Assembly: GCF_002102345.1 (NCBI RefSeq)
Contig: NZ_LQPP01000011.1
Span: forward strand, 1 to 64,000
Source of the DNA: Mycolicibacterium peregrinum
Lineage (GTDB): Bacteria > Actinomycetota > Actinomycetes > Mycobacteriales > Mycobacteriaceae
Direction of reading: 5' to 3'
DNA length: 64,000 nucleotides
A program made the position numbers and the translations under genes. Position 1 is the stretch's first letter, and every line of letters starts with the position of its first letter. Shown here one piece after another: positions 14,992 through 24,098 of this stretch. Under the pieces are notes generated by a model, which was not told the origin of the DNA, did not search any database, and saw only the letters and a list, made by a program, of their open reading frames with translations.

Positions 14992-17295
14992 ATGCAGACA
15001 GCTGATTGGCGGGTACGACTGGAATCGTTACTCGCCGAATTCCACCGTCGTCAGGACGAGGCAGTCCGGTCCGGCGTGAAACCGGACCGGATCGAGGCGG
15101 CACGCGCGTGGCATGGCAACCTGGTCGACAACGGGTTGGCGGCGCCGGGATGGCCCCGTTCGGTCGGGGGCCTGGAGTTGTCGCTGAACGATCAACTGGA
15201 CTACTACCGGATGACCACCGACGCCGGTGCCCCACCACATCCCTGCCCGCTGTCGTTCATCCTCGCGCCCACCCTCATCACACACGGGACCCAACAGCAG
15301 AAGGATCGCTTCCTGGAGCCGTTGCTGCGGGCGGATGAGTTCTGGTGCCAAGGGTTTTCCGAACCGGGTGCGGGCAGCGACCTGTCATCGCTGTCCACCC
15401 GAGCGGTCCGCGACGGCGACGTGTACCGGGTCACCGGCCAGAAGGTGTGGACCACGATGGCCGACCGGGCCGACTGGATGTTCGCACTCGTGCGCACAGG
15501 CACCGGGGAAAAACCTTCTGACGGCATCACGTATCTGCTGATCCCGATGGACAGTGCCGGGATCACCGTGCGGCCACTGCGTGACATCAGCGGTGCTGCG
15601 CATTTCGCCGAGGTGTTCTTCGACGATGTGGCCGTACCCGTCGAGAACCGGGTGGGTGAGGAGGGCGCGGGCTGGTCGATCATGCGGACCTCGTTGGGTC
15701 ATGAGCGGGCGACCGCGTTCCTCGCCGACGAATTCAAGTACCGACGCACCGCCGACCGGGTGATCGAGTTGGTGGCATCCCGACAACTCGACAACGATCC
15801 GCTGGTCCGCCAGGATGTCGCCCGGCTGGAATCCGGGGTGCGCACCATTGCCGCCAACAGCGCCCGCGCGCTGGCCGCGGTGCTGCGCGGCGAGGACCCC
15901 GGTGGGGTGGCCTCGGTGAATCGGCTGGTGAAATCGGAGTTCGAGCAGCACGTGCACGCACTGGCACTGCGCGCGGTCGGCCCGTATGCCGCACTGGGCA
16001 GCCGCGCGCCCGATGCCGTCGACAACGGTCGCTGGACATTCGGCTACCTGATGAGCCGTGCCACCACGATCGGCGCAGGCACCGCCGAGATCCAGCGCAA
16101 CACCATCGCCGAAAGTGTGCTCGGCCTGCCGTCACACCGCGGCGAGGGGAAGCGGACCGCGGCCGTCACCCCGGGTGCACCGCTGGCTGTGCCCGAAGAG
16201 GACGAAGGCGAACTACGCGGCGTGCTGGCGAAGGCGCTTTCGGCCAAGGTGGACGTGACGACGCTGCTCGACCGGAAACGCCCGATCGATGCCACCGACC
16301 CCGCCGTGTGGTCGACCCTTGTCGAGTTCGGCCTGCCCGGCCTGGCCGTAGCGGAGTCGCTGGGCGGCGCCGGCGCGCGACCGAGGCTGCTCTATGCGGC
16401 CATCGAGGAGGCCGGCAAAGCGTTGGCGCCTACCCCGTTGGTCGCGACGGTGATCGCGCTAGACGTTGCAGTGCAGTGCGCGGCAAAGGATTTGGTGCAG
16501 CGGATCACCGCGGGCACACCCGCAGCCTTCGCAGTGCCGTTGAACGACGGCGGTTGGGTGACCGGTGGACCGGAGCTGCCCGAATGGGACGGTGTCGGCC
16601 TGCACGGAGTGGTGCCGATCGTGCCGGGCGCACCGAGTGCCGAGGTGTTGATCGCGCTGGCACGCACCGCCGAGGGGGAAATGCTTGTTGCCGTTGACGC
16701 GGCCGCCGACGGCGTTGAGGTGACAGCACATCAGCCGCTCGATCTGACCGGAACCATCGGGGCGGTCACCTTCGCGGGTGCGTCGGGTGAAGTGCTGGCT
16801 GACGGTGCCGAGGTGCGTCGGGTGCTGCGCATCGCCCGCCGCCAGGCCCTGTTGGCGGTGGCGGCCGATTCGGTCGGAGTGGCCGCACGGGCGCTGGCGA
16901 TGGCCGTCGAGTGGGCGGGTGAGCGCCACCAGTTCGGCCGGGCCATCGGAAGTTTCCAGGCGATATCGCATCGCTGCGCCGACATCCTGGTTGCGCTGGA
17001 AGGTGCCCGCAGCCAGGTGCAGGCGGCCGCAGAGGCCGATTTCGAAGAATCGGAGTACCTCGTGGACCTCGCCGCCGCGGCCGCGCTCGACGCGGCCGTC
17101 ACTGCCACGGAGGGCGCCCTGCAGATCCACGGCGGCATCGGTTTCACCTGGGAGCATCCGATCCACCTGATGCTGCGCCGAGCCAAGGCGAACGCCGTGT
17201 TGGTCGGCCGGGCGGATGCGCTGCGCGACCGCGCCGCGGGGGAGTTGCTGCGGCCGTTGCAAGAGAAGCGACTTGAACAAGCGTTGACCCGTTGA
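14992..17295 (+). CDS. Fused two-domain acyl-CoA dehydrogenase (FadE34-like)
   Basis: 767 residues, two ACAD modules in one chain. The first module (~1-385) carries CQGFSEPGAGSDLSSLSTRA, VTGQKVWTTMADRADW and GAGTAEIQRNTIAESVLGLP. A linker (~385-410) precedes the second module (~410-767), which has RHQFGRAIGSFQAISHRCAD and ALQIHGGIGFTWEHPIHLML. The second half lacks a full N-terminal FAD loop, as in the small subunits of steroid-type heteromeric ACADs. Known mycobacterial enzymes for steroid or bile-acid side chains are either alpha2-beta2 heterotetramers or fused chains like FadE34. The ATG at 14992 is preceded by GTGAGGTG. The downstream ACAD follows 37 bp later. Confidence 0.88.
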   Translation: MQTADWRVRLESLLAEFHRRQDEAVRSGVKPDRIEAARAWHGNLVDNGLAAPGWPRSVGGLELSLNDQLDYYRMTTDAGAPPHPCPLSFILAPTLITHGTQQQKDRFLEPLLRADEFWCQGFSEPGAGSDLSSLSTRAVRDGDVYRVTGQKVWTTMADRADWMFALVRTGTGEKPSDGITYLLIPMDSAGITVRPLRDISGAAHFAEVFFDDVAVPVENRVGEEGAGWSIMRTSLGHERATAFLADEFKYRRTADRVIELVASRQLDNDPLVRQDVARLESGVRTIAANSARALAAVLRGEDPGGVASVNRLVKSEFEQHVHALALRAVGPYAALGSRAPDAVDNGRWTFGYLMSRATTIGAGTAEIQRNTIAESVLGLPSHRGEGKRTAAVTPGAPLAVPEEDEGELRGVLAKALSAKVDVTTLLDRKRPIDATDPAVWSTLVEFGLPGLAVAESLGGAGARPRLLYAAIEEAGKALAPTPLVATVIALDVAVQCAAKDLVQRITAGTPAAFAVPLNDGGWVTGGPELPEWDGVGLHGVVPIVPGAPSAEVLIALARTAEGEMLVAVDAAADGVEVTAHQPLDLTGTIGAVTFAGASGEVLADGAEVRRVLRIARRQALLAVAADSVGVAARALAMAVEWAGERHQFGRAIGSFQAISHRCADILVALEGARSQVQAAAEADFEESEYLVDLAAAAALDAAVTATEGALQIHGGIGFTWEHPIHLMLRRAKANAVLVGRADALRDRAAGELLRPLQEKRLEQALTR

Positions 17296-17332
17296 CCGGC
17301 TGACCAAGCCGAATCGAACAGAAAGACAGAAC

Positions 17333-18520
17333 GTGGAATACGGTATGGGGCCCGAGTTGGAGGCCTTCCGCGCGCAGGTGCGGACATTCGTCGCCGAACA
17401 CGCGCCCGCAATCCCGCCTCGGGCCGGCGTGCGCAGCGCCGAGAACGAGGCCGAACTGAAGGCGCTGAAGGAATGGACCGCGCGGTTGTTCGAAGCGGGC
17501 TACGTCGGCGCGGACTGGCCTACCGAGTACGGCGGCCGCCACGACCGTTCGGCCGAGCACGAAATCGTCGTCGGTGAGGAGCTGGCCCGGGCGGCGGTGC
17601 CAGGAGCTCAGGGCGGCAGCATCCTCGCCTCCCACGCACTCATCCATTACGGCACCGACGAGCAGCGCCGAAGGCACCTGCCCGAGATCCGTGCCGGCCG
17701 CCAACTGTGGTGCCAGCTGTTCAGCGAGCCCGGAGCCGGCAGTGATCTGGCGTCACTGCGCACCCGGGCGGTGCCCGACGGCGATACCTACACCGTCAAC
17801 GGGCAGAAGGTGTGGACCACCGACGGGCACTGGGCCGACTACGGGTATCTGCTGGCCCGTACCGACCCAGACGCTCCGAAGCACAAGGGCATCAGCGCGT
17901 TCATCGTGGATATGTCCAGCCCGGGTATCACGGTGCGGCCGCTCCGGGAATTGACCGGAACCTCCGATTTCAACGAGGTGTTCCTCGACAACGTCACGCT
18001 GCCTGCCGAGGCGATGATCGGCACGCCGGGGCAGGGCTGGGCGATCGCGAATGCCACGCTGGCGCACGAGCGTACCGGTGTCGGTGCGGCGGTGGTGAAG
18101 CTGAAGTTGGCCGTTCAGGCTCTCACCGACCTGGCCCGGCGGGTGCAATGCGGCGGTCGCCCCGCCATCGAGAGCGATCTCGTGAAGGATCGGATCGGCG
18201 AGTTCAGCGCCGAGGTCGAAGCGCTCGCGGCGCTGACCTATGCGAACGTGACGCGATGGTCACGTGGTACCGAACGGATGCACGACGCCGCCATGGCCAA
18301 GCTGATGTTCAGTGAGGTCAACCTCGAAATAGCCCGCTTTGCAGTAGAACTCGGCGGCGAGGACGGTGTGCTGGTAGAAGGCGACGCGAATGTCCTCGAC
18401 GCCGGTCGGTGGCAGGACGAGTGGTTGTATGCTCGCGCGTACACCATTGCCGGCGGCAGCTCGGAGATCATGCGGAACCTGATTGCCGAGCGTGGACTGG
18501 GCCTGCCGCGTGGGCGCTAG
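17333..18520 (+). CDS. Acyl-CoA dehydrogenase (large-subunit type)
   Basis: 395 residues starting at GTG (MEYGMGPELEAF). ACAD signatures are complete: ADWPTEYGGRHDRSAEHEIV, CQLFSEPGAGSDLASLRTRA, VNGQKVWTTDGHWADYGYLL and the C-terminal TIAGGSSEIMRNLIAERGLG. This class usually pairs with a second, FAD-binding-incomplete subunit. The convergent gene at 18525-19517 encodes such a protein only 4 bp away, so the two may form a heteromer although they are transcribed oppositely (inference). Confidence 0.9.
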   Translation: MEYGMGPELEAFRAQVRTFVAEHAPAIPPRAGVRSAENEAELKALKEWTARLFEAGYVGADWPTEYGGRHDRSAEHEIVVGEELARAAVPGAQGGSILASHALIHYGTDEQRRRHLPEIRAGRQLWCQLFSEPGAGSDLASLRTRAVPDGDTYTVNGQKVWTTDGHWADYGYLLARTDPDAPKHKGISAFIVDMSSPGITVRPLRELTGTSDFNEVFLDNVTLPAEAMIGTPGQGWAIANATLAHERTGVGAAVVKLKLAVQALTDLARRVQCGGRPAIESDLVKDRIGEFSAEVEALAALTYANVTRWSRGTERMHDAAMAKLMFSEVNLEIARFAVELGGEDGVLVEGDANVLDAGRWQDEWLYARAYTIAGGSSEIMRNLIAERGLGLPRGR

Positions 18521-18524
18521 GCCC

Positions 18525-19517
18525 TTACGCGGTGACGAGTGCGGCGCGGTGTTCGGCGACCGTGCCGTCGAATGCCTCGTCGACCTTGATTCGGCGTAGC
18601 AGCAGATGCAGGTCGTGCTCCCAGGTGAAGCCGATACCACCGTGCACTTGGAGGGCGTCGCCGGCGACGCGGGCGGCCGCGGCCTTGGCGTATGCGGCGG
18701 CCGCAGAGGCCGCCCGCGACCGGGCCGCGCCCACCGAGGTATCCAGCGCGAGCGCGGCGGCCCACAGCGAGGCTCTGGCGGACTCCACCGCAACGACCAT
18801 GTCGGCGCAGTGATGTTTGACGGCCTGGAACGAGCCGATCGGCACGCCGAATTGCTCGCGCTGCCCGGCGTATTCGACAGTCATGTCGAGCAACCTGGTC
18901 GCGGCGCCAAGCGCGTCGAACGCACGGTGCACGGCAAGCGCATCCCGCACCGCGGTCAACGTTCCGGCGGGCAGTTCGGTTCCCTCGGGCAAGGCGGCGA
19001 CGTCGGTACCGTCGAAGTTCACTCTCGCCCACGAACGGGTCAGGTCGAGGGTCGACATGGCAATCAGCGCGGGAGCAGAAACGACCGACAGGTACTCCTT
19101 TTCGCCGGCCTCGCCCACCACCGCGACGGAGGCCATATCGGCGGCCATCGGAACCGGGGTGCTGGGCCCACGCCGGCCGGAACCGAACGCCAATCCGGTC
19201 AGCGAGCCCTCGCCGGTGCTGATCCCTGCTCTGTCGAGCAGCCAGGCGGCAACTGTCAGATCAGCGATCGGCAACGCGCTGGCCGCGTAACCGTGGGCCT
19301 CGGTGAGAACCGCGAGATCTACGTGGGTGCCACCCATTTCGGGGGTGAGCAGCGACAGCAAACCGGATTCCGTCGCGTGCGCCACTGCTGCCGGGTCAAT
19401 GGTGATAGGTGCTGAATCCAGTGTTGCGCGGACGCGCACCAGCGGGTCGTTGCGGACCAGCCAGGCACGCTCGGCTTCTGCGAGTTGGTCCTGCTCGGCG
19501 GTCAGTCCGAAGTCCAT
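18525..19517 (-). CDS. Acyl-CoA dehydrogenase, small-subunit type
   Basis: 330 residues, ~50 shorter than a standard ACAD. N-terminal MDFGLTAEQDQLAEAERAWL and C-terminal EQFGVPIGSFQAVKHHCADM plus LQVHGGIGFTWEHDLHLLLR are present. The TEPGxGSD FAD loop and the glutamate motif are missing. Such chains form the inactive-looking half of heteromeric steroid-type ACADs. The promoter carries a GTTNAC-N3-GTNAAC operator almost identical to that of the fused ACAD, so both belong to one regulon. It is divergent from the ligase at 19612. Confidence 0.88.
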   Translation of the reverse strand: MDFGLTAEQDQLAEAERAWLVRNDPLVRVRATLDSAPITIDPAAVAHATESGLLSLLTPEMGGTHVDLAVLTEAHGYAASALPIADLTVAAWLLDRAGISTGEGSLTGLAFGSGRRGPSTPVPMAADMASVAVVGEAGEKEYLSVVSAPALIAMSTLDLTRSWARVNFDGTDVAALPEGTELPAGTLTAVRDALAVHRAFDALGAATRLLDMTVEYAGQREQFGVPIGSFQAVKHHCADMVVAVESARASLWAAALALDTSVGAARSRAASAAAAYAKAAAARVAGDALQVHGGIGFTWEHDLHLLLRRIKVDEAFDGTVAEHRAALVTA

Positions 19518-19537
19518 CGTTCAATTCCCTCCACTAC

Positions 19538-19552
19538 GTTGACCTAGTAAAC
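19538..19552. promoter_or_regulatory. Candidate operator GTTGAC-CTA-GTAAAC
   Basis: A 15-bp dyad of the same GTTNAC-N3-GTNAAC form as the site at 14961. It lies 21 bp before the start of the ACAD at 19517, and the matching context extends to about 23 bp. Confidence 0.7.
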
Positions 19553-19566
19553 CATGTCGATTAAGT

Positions 19567-19584
19567 TAAACAGAATACTGATTA
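19567..19584. promoter_or_regulatory. Candidate operator TAAACAG...CTGATTA
   Basis: TAAACAGAATACTGATTA is an 18-bp dyad 28 bp before the ligase at 19612. It differs only in the three central bases from the element at 26053-26070. Confidence 0.7.
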
Positions 19585-19611
19585 GGGAAACGGTCTATCT
19601 GGAAAGTGACA

Positions 19612-21162
19612 ATGACGAGCATCGAAGAAGCGTTGGGAAGGCTGTGGGACGCCAACGATCACGCGCGCATGCTGCAATGTGACGAGCATTGGGAGTCCTG
19701 GGGTCGTGTCCGCACGCTGACCGAGCGGATCGACAAGGAGTTGACCGCGGCGGGGTGCGGTGAGGGCGGCCGGGTTGCGGTCGTGCTGCCGAATCGCATG
19801 GAGTCGGTCGCCGCCCTCATCGCGATCTTCCGGGGTGGACGCACTCTGGTGACCATCAGTCCGCTGCAACCACCGGAGCGGTTGAGTGCCGACCTGGCTG
19901 CCGCCGAAGTGGCCTACGTCCTGGCGCCGCAGGCGTTGTGGGCGGAAGCTGTGTTCGGCCGGACGGTCGGGGATCTCGGTGCCACCGGGTGGAGCCTCGA
20001 GGGCGATGATGTGATCGCGCAGGCTCGGGGACGCGCGCAGGCCGACCACGGCGATTCCGCCGTCGCGATCGAGATGCTGACGTCGGGTACGACAGGTCCT
20101 CCGAAACGTATTCCCTTGACCCGGGCCCAGTTGGAGGTCGCACTTGCGGCTGCGCTGCAACACAACGACCGGCCCGGGTCCCGCACCAAACCGCCGCTGT
20201 CGGGAACCGTCGGCCTGGTGACACTGCCCATCGTTCATATCGGCGGCCTCTGGTCGCTGCTGCAGTCCCTGGTCGCCGCCCGACCGATTGCGATGTTGGA
20301 TCGGTTCACGGTTCAGGGCTGGCACTCGGTGGTCAAGGAGCACAGGCCCGCCCTCGCGGGTTTGCCGCCCGCAGCCATCAGATCGGTCCTCGATTCCGAT
20401 GTTCCGGCCGAGGATCTGGCGAGTATCCGCGCCATCAACGCGGGTACCAGCCCGGTGGATCCTGAACTGGTCGAGGCCTTCTTCGAGCGTTACGGCATTC
20501 CGATCCTCGTCGTCTACGGCGCGACAGAGTTCTCCGGCGCCGTGGCCGGGTGGACGGTGAAGGACTTCCATGCTCGGCGGGCGGAGAAGAAGGGCAGCGT
20601 GGGACGCGCGTTCCCCGGCGTCCGGCTGCAGATCGTAGATGAGGACGGCGCCGTGCTCGGTCCGGATGAGAGTGGCAGGCTGCAAGTGGCGACTCCGCAG
20701 ACCGGGCGCGCGGACGAGTGGGTCACCACCAGCGATCTTGCGCACTTGGATGCCGACGGCTTCCTCTACATCGACGGTCGCGCCGACGACGTCATCGTCC
20801 GTGGCGGGTTCAAGGTGGCACCGGAGATCGTCGTGCGGGCCCTGCGTGGGCATCCGGCCGTAGCCGATGCGGCCGTGGCGCCCATCCCGGATCACCGTTT
20901 GGGCCAGATCCCGGTTGCCGCAGTCGAATTGCGGTCAGGAGCAGAAACCGATGGTGAGGCATTGCGTCAGCACTGCCGTACCCAGCTCACGCCGTATGAG
21001 GTGCCCACCCAGGTGTTCGTGGTCGATGCGCTACCCCGGGGTGCGGCACTGAAGGTGGACCGTAGGCGTCTGCTGGCCATGCTGGCGGAGCTCGGTGCCG
21101 GACAGATCGACGACAACTCCCACTCACAGAACGCCAACAATCCGCAGAAGGAGAATTCATGA
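19612..21162 (+). CDS. Acyl-CoA synthetase (AMP-binding ligase)
   Basis: 516 residues from the ATG at 19612, with GGAAAG 5 nt upstream; a GTG 6 nt earlier is possible. Motifs are EMLTSGTTGPPKRIPLTR (~160), VYGATEFSGA (~300), a TSDLAHLDADG segment (~377), IDGRADDVIVRGGFKVAPE (~385) and LPRGAALKVDRRRL with the C-terminal lysine. It activates the pathway acid of the operon that continues with crotonase, mycofactocin SDR, hydratase, ACAD and a second crotonase. It overlaps the next gene by ATGA. Substrate unknown. Confidence 0.9.
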   Translation: MTSIEEALGRLWDANDHARMLQCDEHWESWGRVRTLTERIDKELTAAGCGEGGRVAVVLPNRMESVAALIAIFRGGRTLVTISPLQPPERLSADLAAAEVAYVLAPQALWAEAVFGRTVGDLGATGWSLEGDDVIAQARGRAQADHGDSAVAIEMLTSGTTGPPKRIPLTRAQLEVALAAALQHNDRPGSRTKPPLSGTVGLVTLPIVHIGGLWSLLQSLVAARPIAMLDRFTVQGWHSVVKEHRPALAGLPPAAIRSVLDSDVPAEDLASIRAINAGTSPVDPELVEAFFERYGIPILVVYGATEFSGAVAGWTVKDFHARRAEKKGSVGRAFPGVRLQIVDEDGAVLGPDESGRLQVATPQTGRADEWVTTSDLAHLDADGFLYIDGRADDVIVRGGFKVAPEIVVRALRGHPAVADAAVAPIPDHRLGQIPVAAVELRSGAETDGEALRQHCRTQLTPYEVPTQVFVVDALPRGAALKVDRRRLLAMLAELGAGQIDDNSHSQNANNPQKENS

Positions 21163-21944
21163 CTGATGCCGCCATTGTGGAGCGCAGAGGCAACGTCGCG
21201 CTCATCACGATCAACCGTCCGGAGGCCCGCAACGCGGTCAACGGCGCGGTGAGCATTGCCGTCGGCAATGCATTGGAGGCCGCACAGAACGACCCCGAGG
21301 TCTGGGTGGTCGTGCTCACCGGGGCCGGAGACAAATCCTTCTGTGCCGGCGCGGATCTGAAGGCGATCTCGCGCGGGGAGGACCTCTTCCACGACACAAA
21401 CCCGGAGTGGGGCTTCGCCGGTTACGTAAATCACTTCATCGACAAGCCCACCATCGCCGCGGTCAATGGCACCGCTTTGGGCGGTGGCTCGGAGCTGGCG
21501 CTGGCCAGTGATCTGGTGGTCGCCGGCGAAACTGCCAGCTTCGGCCTACCTGAGGTCAAGCGTGGCTTGATCGCCGGTGCGGGCGGGGTATTCCGGATCA
21601 TCGAACAGCTGCCTCGCAAGGTGGCGCTCGAACTCGTGTTCACCGGCGAGCCGATCGCCGCCGATGAGGCGCTGCGGTGGGGGTTGATCAACCAAGTGGT
21701 ACCCGACGGCAACGTGGTGGAAGCTGCGCTCGCGCTCGCCGAGCGGATCACCGTGAACGCGCCGCTGTCGGTGCAGGCCAGCAAGCGGGTCGCCTACGCC
21801 GCCGACAACGGCGTGATCGCCCATGAGGAGCCCAAGTGGGCGCGTACTCAGCGCGAGTTCACCGCACTACTGAAATCCGAAGACGCACAGGAAGGCCCGT
21901 TGGCCTTCGCGCAGAAACGTCAACCCGTATGGAAGGCACGCTGA
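21159..21944 (+). CDS. Enoyl-CoA hydratase/isomerase (crotonase)
   Basis: 261 residues. Oxyanion-hole segments are SFCAGADLKAI and NGTALGGGSELALASDLV. Both catalytic glutamates are in place: the one in GGSELALA and the one in FGLPEVKRGLIAGAGG. A true hydratase activity is therefore expected, adding water across a 2-enoyl-CoA. Translation is coupled to the ligase by an ATGA overlap, and the next gene starts 1 bp downstream. Confidence 0.92.
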   Translation: MTDAAIVERRGNVALITINRPEARNAVNGAVSIAVGNALEAAQNDPEVWVVVLTGAGDKSFCAGADLKAISRGEDLFHDTNPEWGFAGYVNHFIDKPTIAAVNGTALGGGSELALASDLVVAGETASFGLPEVKRGLIAGAGGVFRIIEQLPRKVALELVFTGEPIAADEALRWGLINQVVPDGNVVEAALALAERITVNAPLSVQASKRVAYAADNGVIAHEEPKWARTQREFTALLKSEDAQEGPLAFAQKRQPVWKAR

Positions 21945-21945
21945 C

Positions 21946-22797
21946 ATGGGTCGTGTAGAAGGAAAAGTCATTCTGGTCACCGGTGGCGCCCGCGGTCAGG
22001 GTCGTAGCCACGCGGTCAAACTGGCCGAGGAGGGTGCCGACATCATCCTCTTCGACATCTGCCACGACATCGAGACCAACGAGTACGCGCTGGCGACGTC
22101 CCGCGATCTCGAAGAAGCCGGCCTGGAGGTGGAGAAGACGGGTCGCAAGGCCTACACCGCCGAGGTTGATGTACGCGACCGCGCGGCCGTAAACCGCGAA
22201 CTCGCCAATGCGGTAGCAGAATTCGGCAAGCTCGACGTGGTCGTCGCCAATGCCGGGATCTGTCCGCTGGGTGCGAATCTCCCGGTTGTGGCCTTCGCTG
22301 ACGCCTTCGACGTGGACTTCGTCGGCGTGGTCAACACGGTGCATGCCGCACTGCCCTATCTGAAGCCCGGAGCGTCGATCATCACCACGGGTTCGGTCGC
22401 GGGTCTCATTGCCGCCAAGATGCCGCCCGGGGCGGCGGGGCCGCAGGGGCCGGGCGGGGCGGGCTACAGCTACGCCAAACAGCTCGTGGACTCGTACACC
22501 ATGCAGCTGGCCGGACAACTGGCACCGCAATCCATCCGCGCCAACGTCGTTCACCCCACCAACTGCAACACCTCGATGCTCAACAGTGATCCGATGTACC
22601 GCCAGTTTCGGCCGGACCTCGAAACCCCGACCAGAGACGATGCCCTACTGGCGTTCCCCGCCATGCAGGCGATGCCCACGCCGTACGTCGAGCCGTCCGA
22701 TATCTCGAACGCCGTTTGTTTCCTGGCCTCCGACGAGTCTCGCTACGTGACCGGCCTACAGCTCAAGGTCGACGCCGGCGCCATGCTGAAGTTTTAG
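21946..22797 (+). CDS. Mycofactocin-coupled SDR-family oxidoreductase
   Basis: 283-residue short-chain dehydrogenase. It carries TGGARGQGRSHAVKLAEEGA with the Rossmann glycines, the extended IILFDICHDIETNEYALAT, VVANAGICPLG (NNAG equivalent) and the catalytic YSYAK preceded by the Ser of TTGSVAG. The GARGQGRSHA motif and the insert after the second strand define the group that holds NAD non-exchangeably and passes electrons to mycofactocin. It should oxidise a pathway alcohol, probably a hydroxyacyl-CoA. It is third in the operon, 9 bp before the hydratase gene. Confidence 0.9.
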   Translation: MGRVEGKVILVTGGARGQGRSHAVKLAEEGADIILFDICHDIETNEYALATSRDLEEAGLEVEKTGRKAYTAEVDVRDRAAVNRELANAVAEFGKLDVVVANAGICPLGANLPVVAFADAFDVDFVGVVNTVHAALPYLKPGASIITTGSVAGLIAAKMPPGAAGPQGPGGAGYSYAKQLVDSYTMQLAGQLAPQSIRANVVHPTNCNTSMLNSDPMYRQFRPDLETPTRDDALLAFPAMQAMPTPYVEPSDISNAVCFLASDESRYVTGLQLKVDAGAMLKF

Positions 22798-22805
22798 GGG
22801 ATCTG

Positions 22806-24089
22806 ATGACCACTACCGAGAAGTCGGCCGCTGAAGAGGGCCGGATCACCGATGAGGATATCCAGCGGGCCAAGGCACAGATCGGGATACCGGTTTTTCA
22901 ACGTGATGAGGCGTGGAACAAGCTGCCATCAGCGGATGCCATCACGCAGTTCGCGTTTGGCTGCGGGGATGACAATCCACTGTTTCACGATCCGGCATAC
23001 GGAACCGGCACCCGCTGGCACGGGCAGATCGCCTCACCGACCTTCCCGATCTCCACGGGCCTGGACCAGACTCCGAAGTTCACCGATCCAGAGCGAAAGA
23101 AGTTGTTCCGCGGACTGTTCCGCGGCACGGGCAAGTACTACTCGGGAGTGAAGTGGACGTGGTACCGCCCGATCTACGCCGGACGCCCCGTGTTGGCGGA
23201 GAACTACACGCTGGACGTTCAGGTCAAGGAGAGCGAATTCTCCGGCGGGCGTTCGGTCAAGGAGACCTTCCGGTATCTCTACGTCGACATCGACGGCAAT
23301 CCCGTCGCCACCCGCGACGAGTCCTATATCAACGCCGAGCGTCAGGGCTCCAAGAAGTCCGGCAAGCTCAAGAACATCGAACGCAAGCACTGGACGCCTG
23401 AGGAATTCGAACAGGTCGAGGCCGAGTACGAGGCAGAGGTGCGCCGGGGCGCCGACCCGCAGTGGTGGGAGGACGTGGCGGCCGGTGCCGAACTGCCTGG
23501 AATCATCAAGGGCCCGTTGACGGTTGTCGACATCATCTCGATGCACATGGGCTGGGGTTGGGGTGGATACGGTGTCGGACCACTGAAGTTTGCTCATCAG
23601 TTACGCAAGCGGATGCCGGCGTTCTACCAGCCCGACGAGTACGGCGTTCCCGACGTCGTGCAACGCCTGCACTGGGACGCGGCGCGCGCTCAGGCTCTCG
23701 GCATTCCGGCACCGTACGACTACGGCCAGATGCGAGCAGCGTGGGTCAGCCATCTGCTCACCAACTGGATCGGTGACGACGGCTGGCTGGCCGAGATGGA
23801 TCTGCAGCTGCGCGGATTCAACTATCACGGTGACGTTCATCGGTTGACCGGCAAGGTCACTGCCAAGGGCGAGAGCGCGGGCGAAGCGGTGTCGTTGGAC
23901 GTCTTCGCCACCAGCCAGCGCGACGAGGCCACCACTCGCGGTACCGCGAAGGTGTTGCTGCCGTCGAAGGAGACTGGCGCCGTGGTGTTACCGGTCCCCG
24001 ATGCCGATCTCAGAAGGCGTGGAGCGCAGGTTGTCTCGCGAACATCAGGAAGGGTCGGCGGCGAGATGCGCCGACTGTATGGAGAGTGA
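22806..24089 (+). CDS. Double-hotdog MaoC/FAS1-type dehydratase
   Basis: 427 residues from the ATG at 22806. The N-terminal hotdog contains DAITQFAFGCGDDNPLFHDP and SPTFPISTG, and the C-terminal one contains FNYHGDVHRLTGKVTAKGE. These two-domain proteins hydrate or dehydrate acyl-CoA, typically with bulky chains. The long insert (YVDIDGNPVATRDESY and a charged helix EFEQVEAEYEAEVRR) is normal for the group. It follows the SDR and precedes an ACAD in one operon, giving a complete dehydrogenation/hydration set. Confidence 0.85.
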   Translation: MTTTEKSAAEEGRITDEDIQRAKAQIGIPVFQRDEAWNKLPSADAITQFAFGCGDDNPLFHDPAYGTGTRWHGQIASPTFPISTGLDQTPKFTDPERKKLFRGLFRGTGKYYSGVKWTWYRPIYAGRPVLAENYTLDVQVKESEFSGGRSVKETFRYLYVDIDGNPVATRDESYINAERQGSKKSGKLKNIERKHWTPEEFEQVEAEYEAEVRRGADPQWWEDVAAGAELPGIIKGPLTVVDIISMHMGWGWGGYGVGPLKFAHQLRKRMPAFYQPDEYGVPDVVQRLHWDAARAQALGIPAPYDYGQMRAAWVSHLLTNWIGDDGWLAEMDLQLRGFNYHGDVHRLTGKVTAKGESAGEAVSLDVFATSQRDEATTRGTAKVLLPSKETGAVVLPVPDADLRRRGAQVVSRTSGRVGGEMRRLYGE

Positions 24090-24098
24090 GATAGGGCA

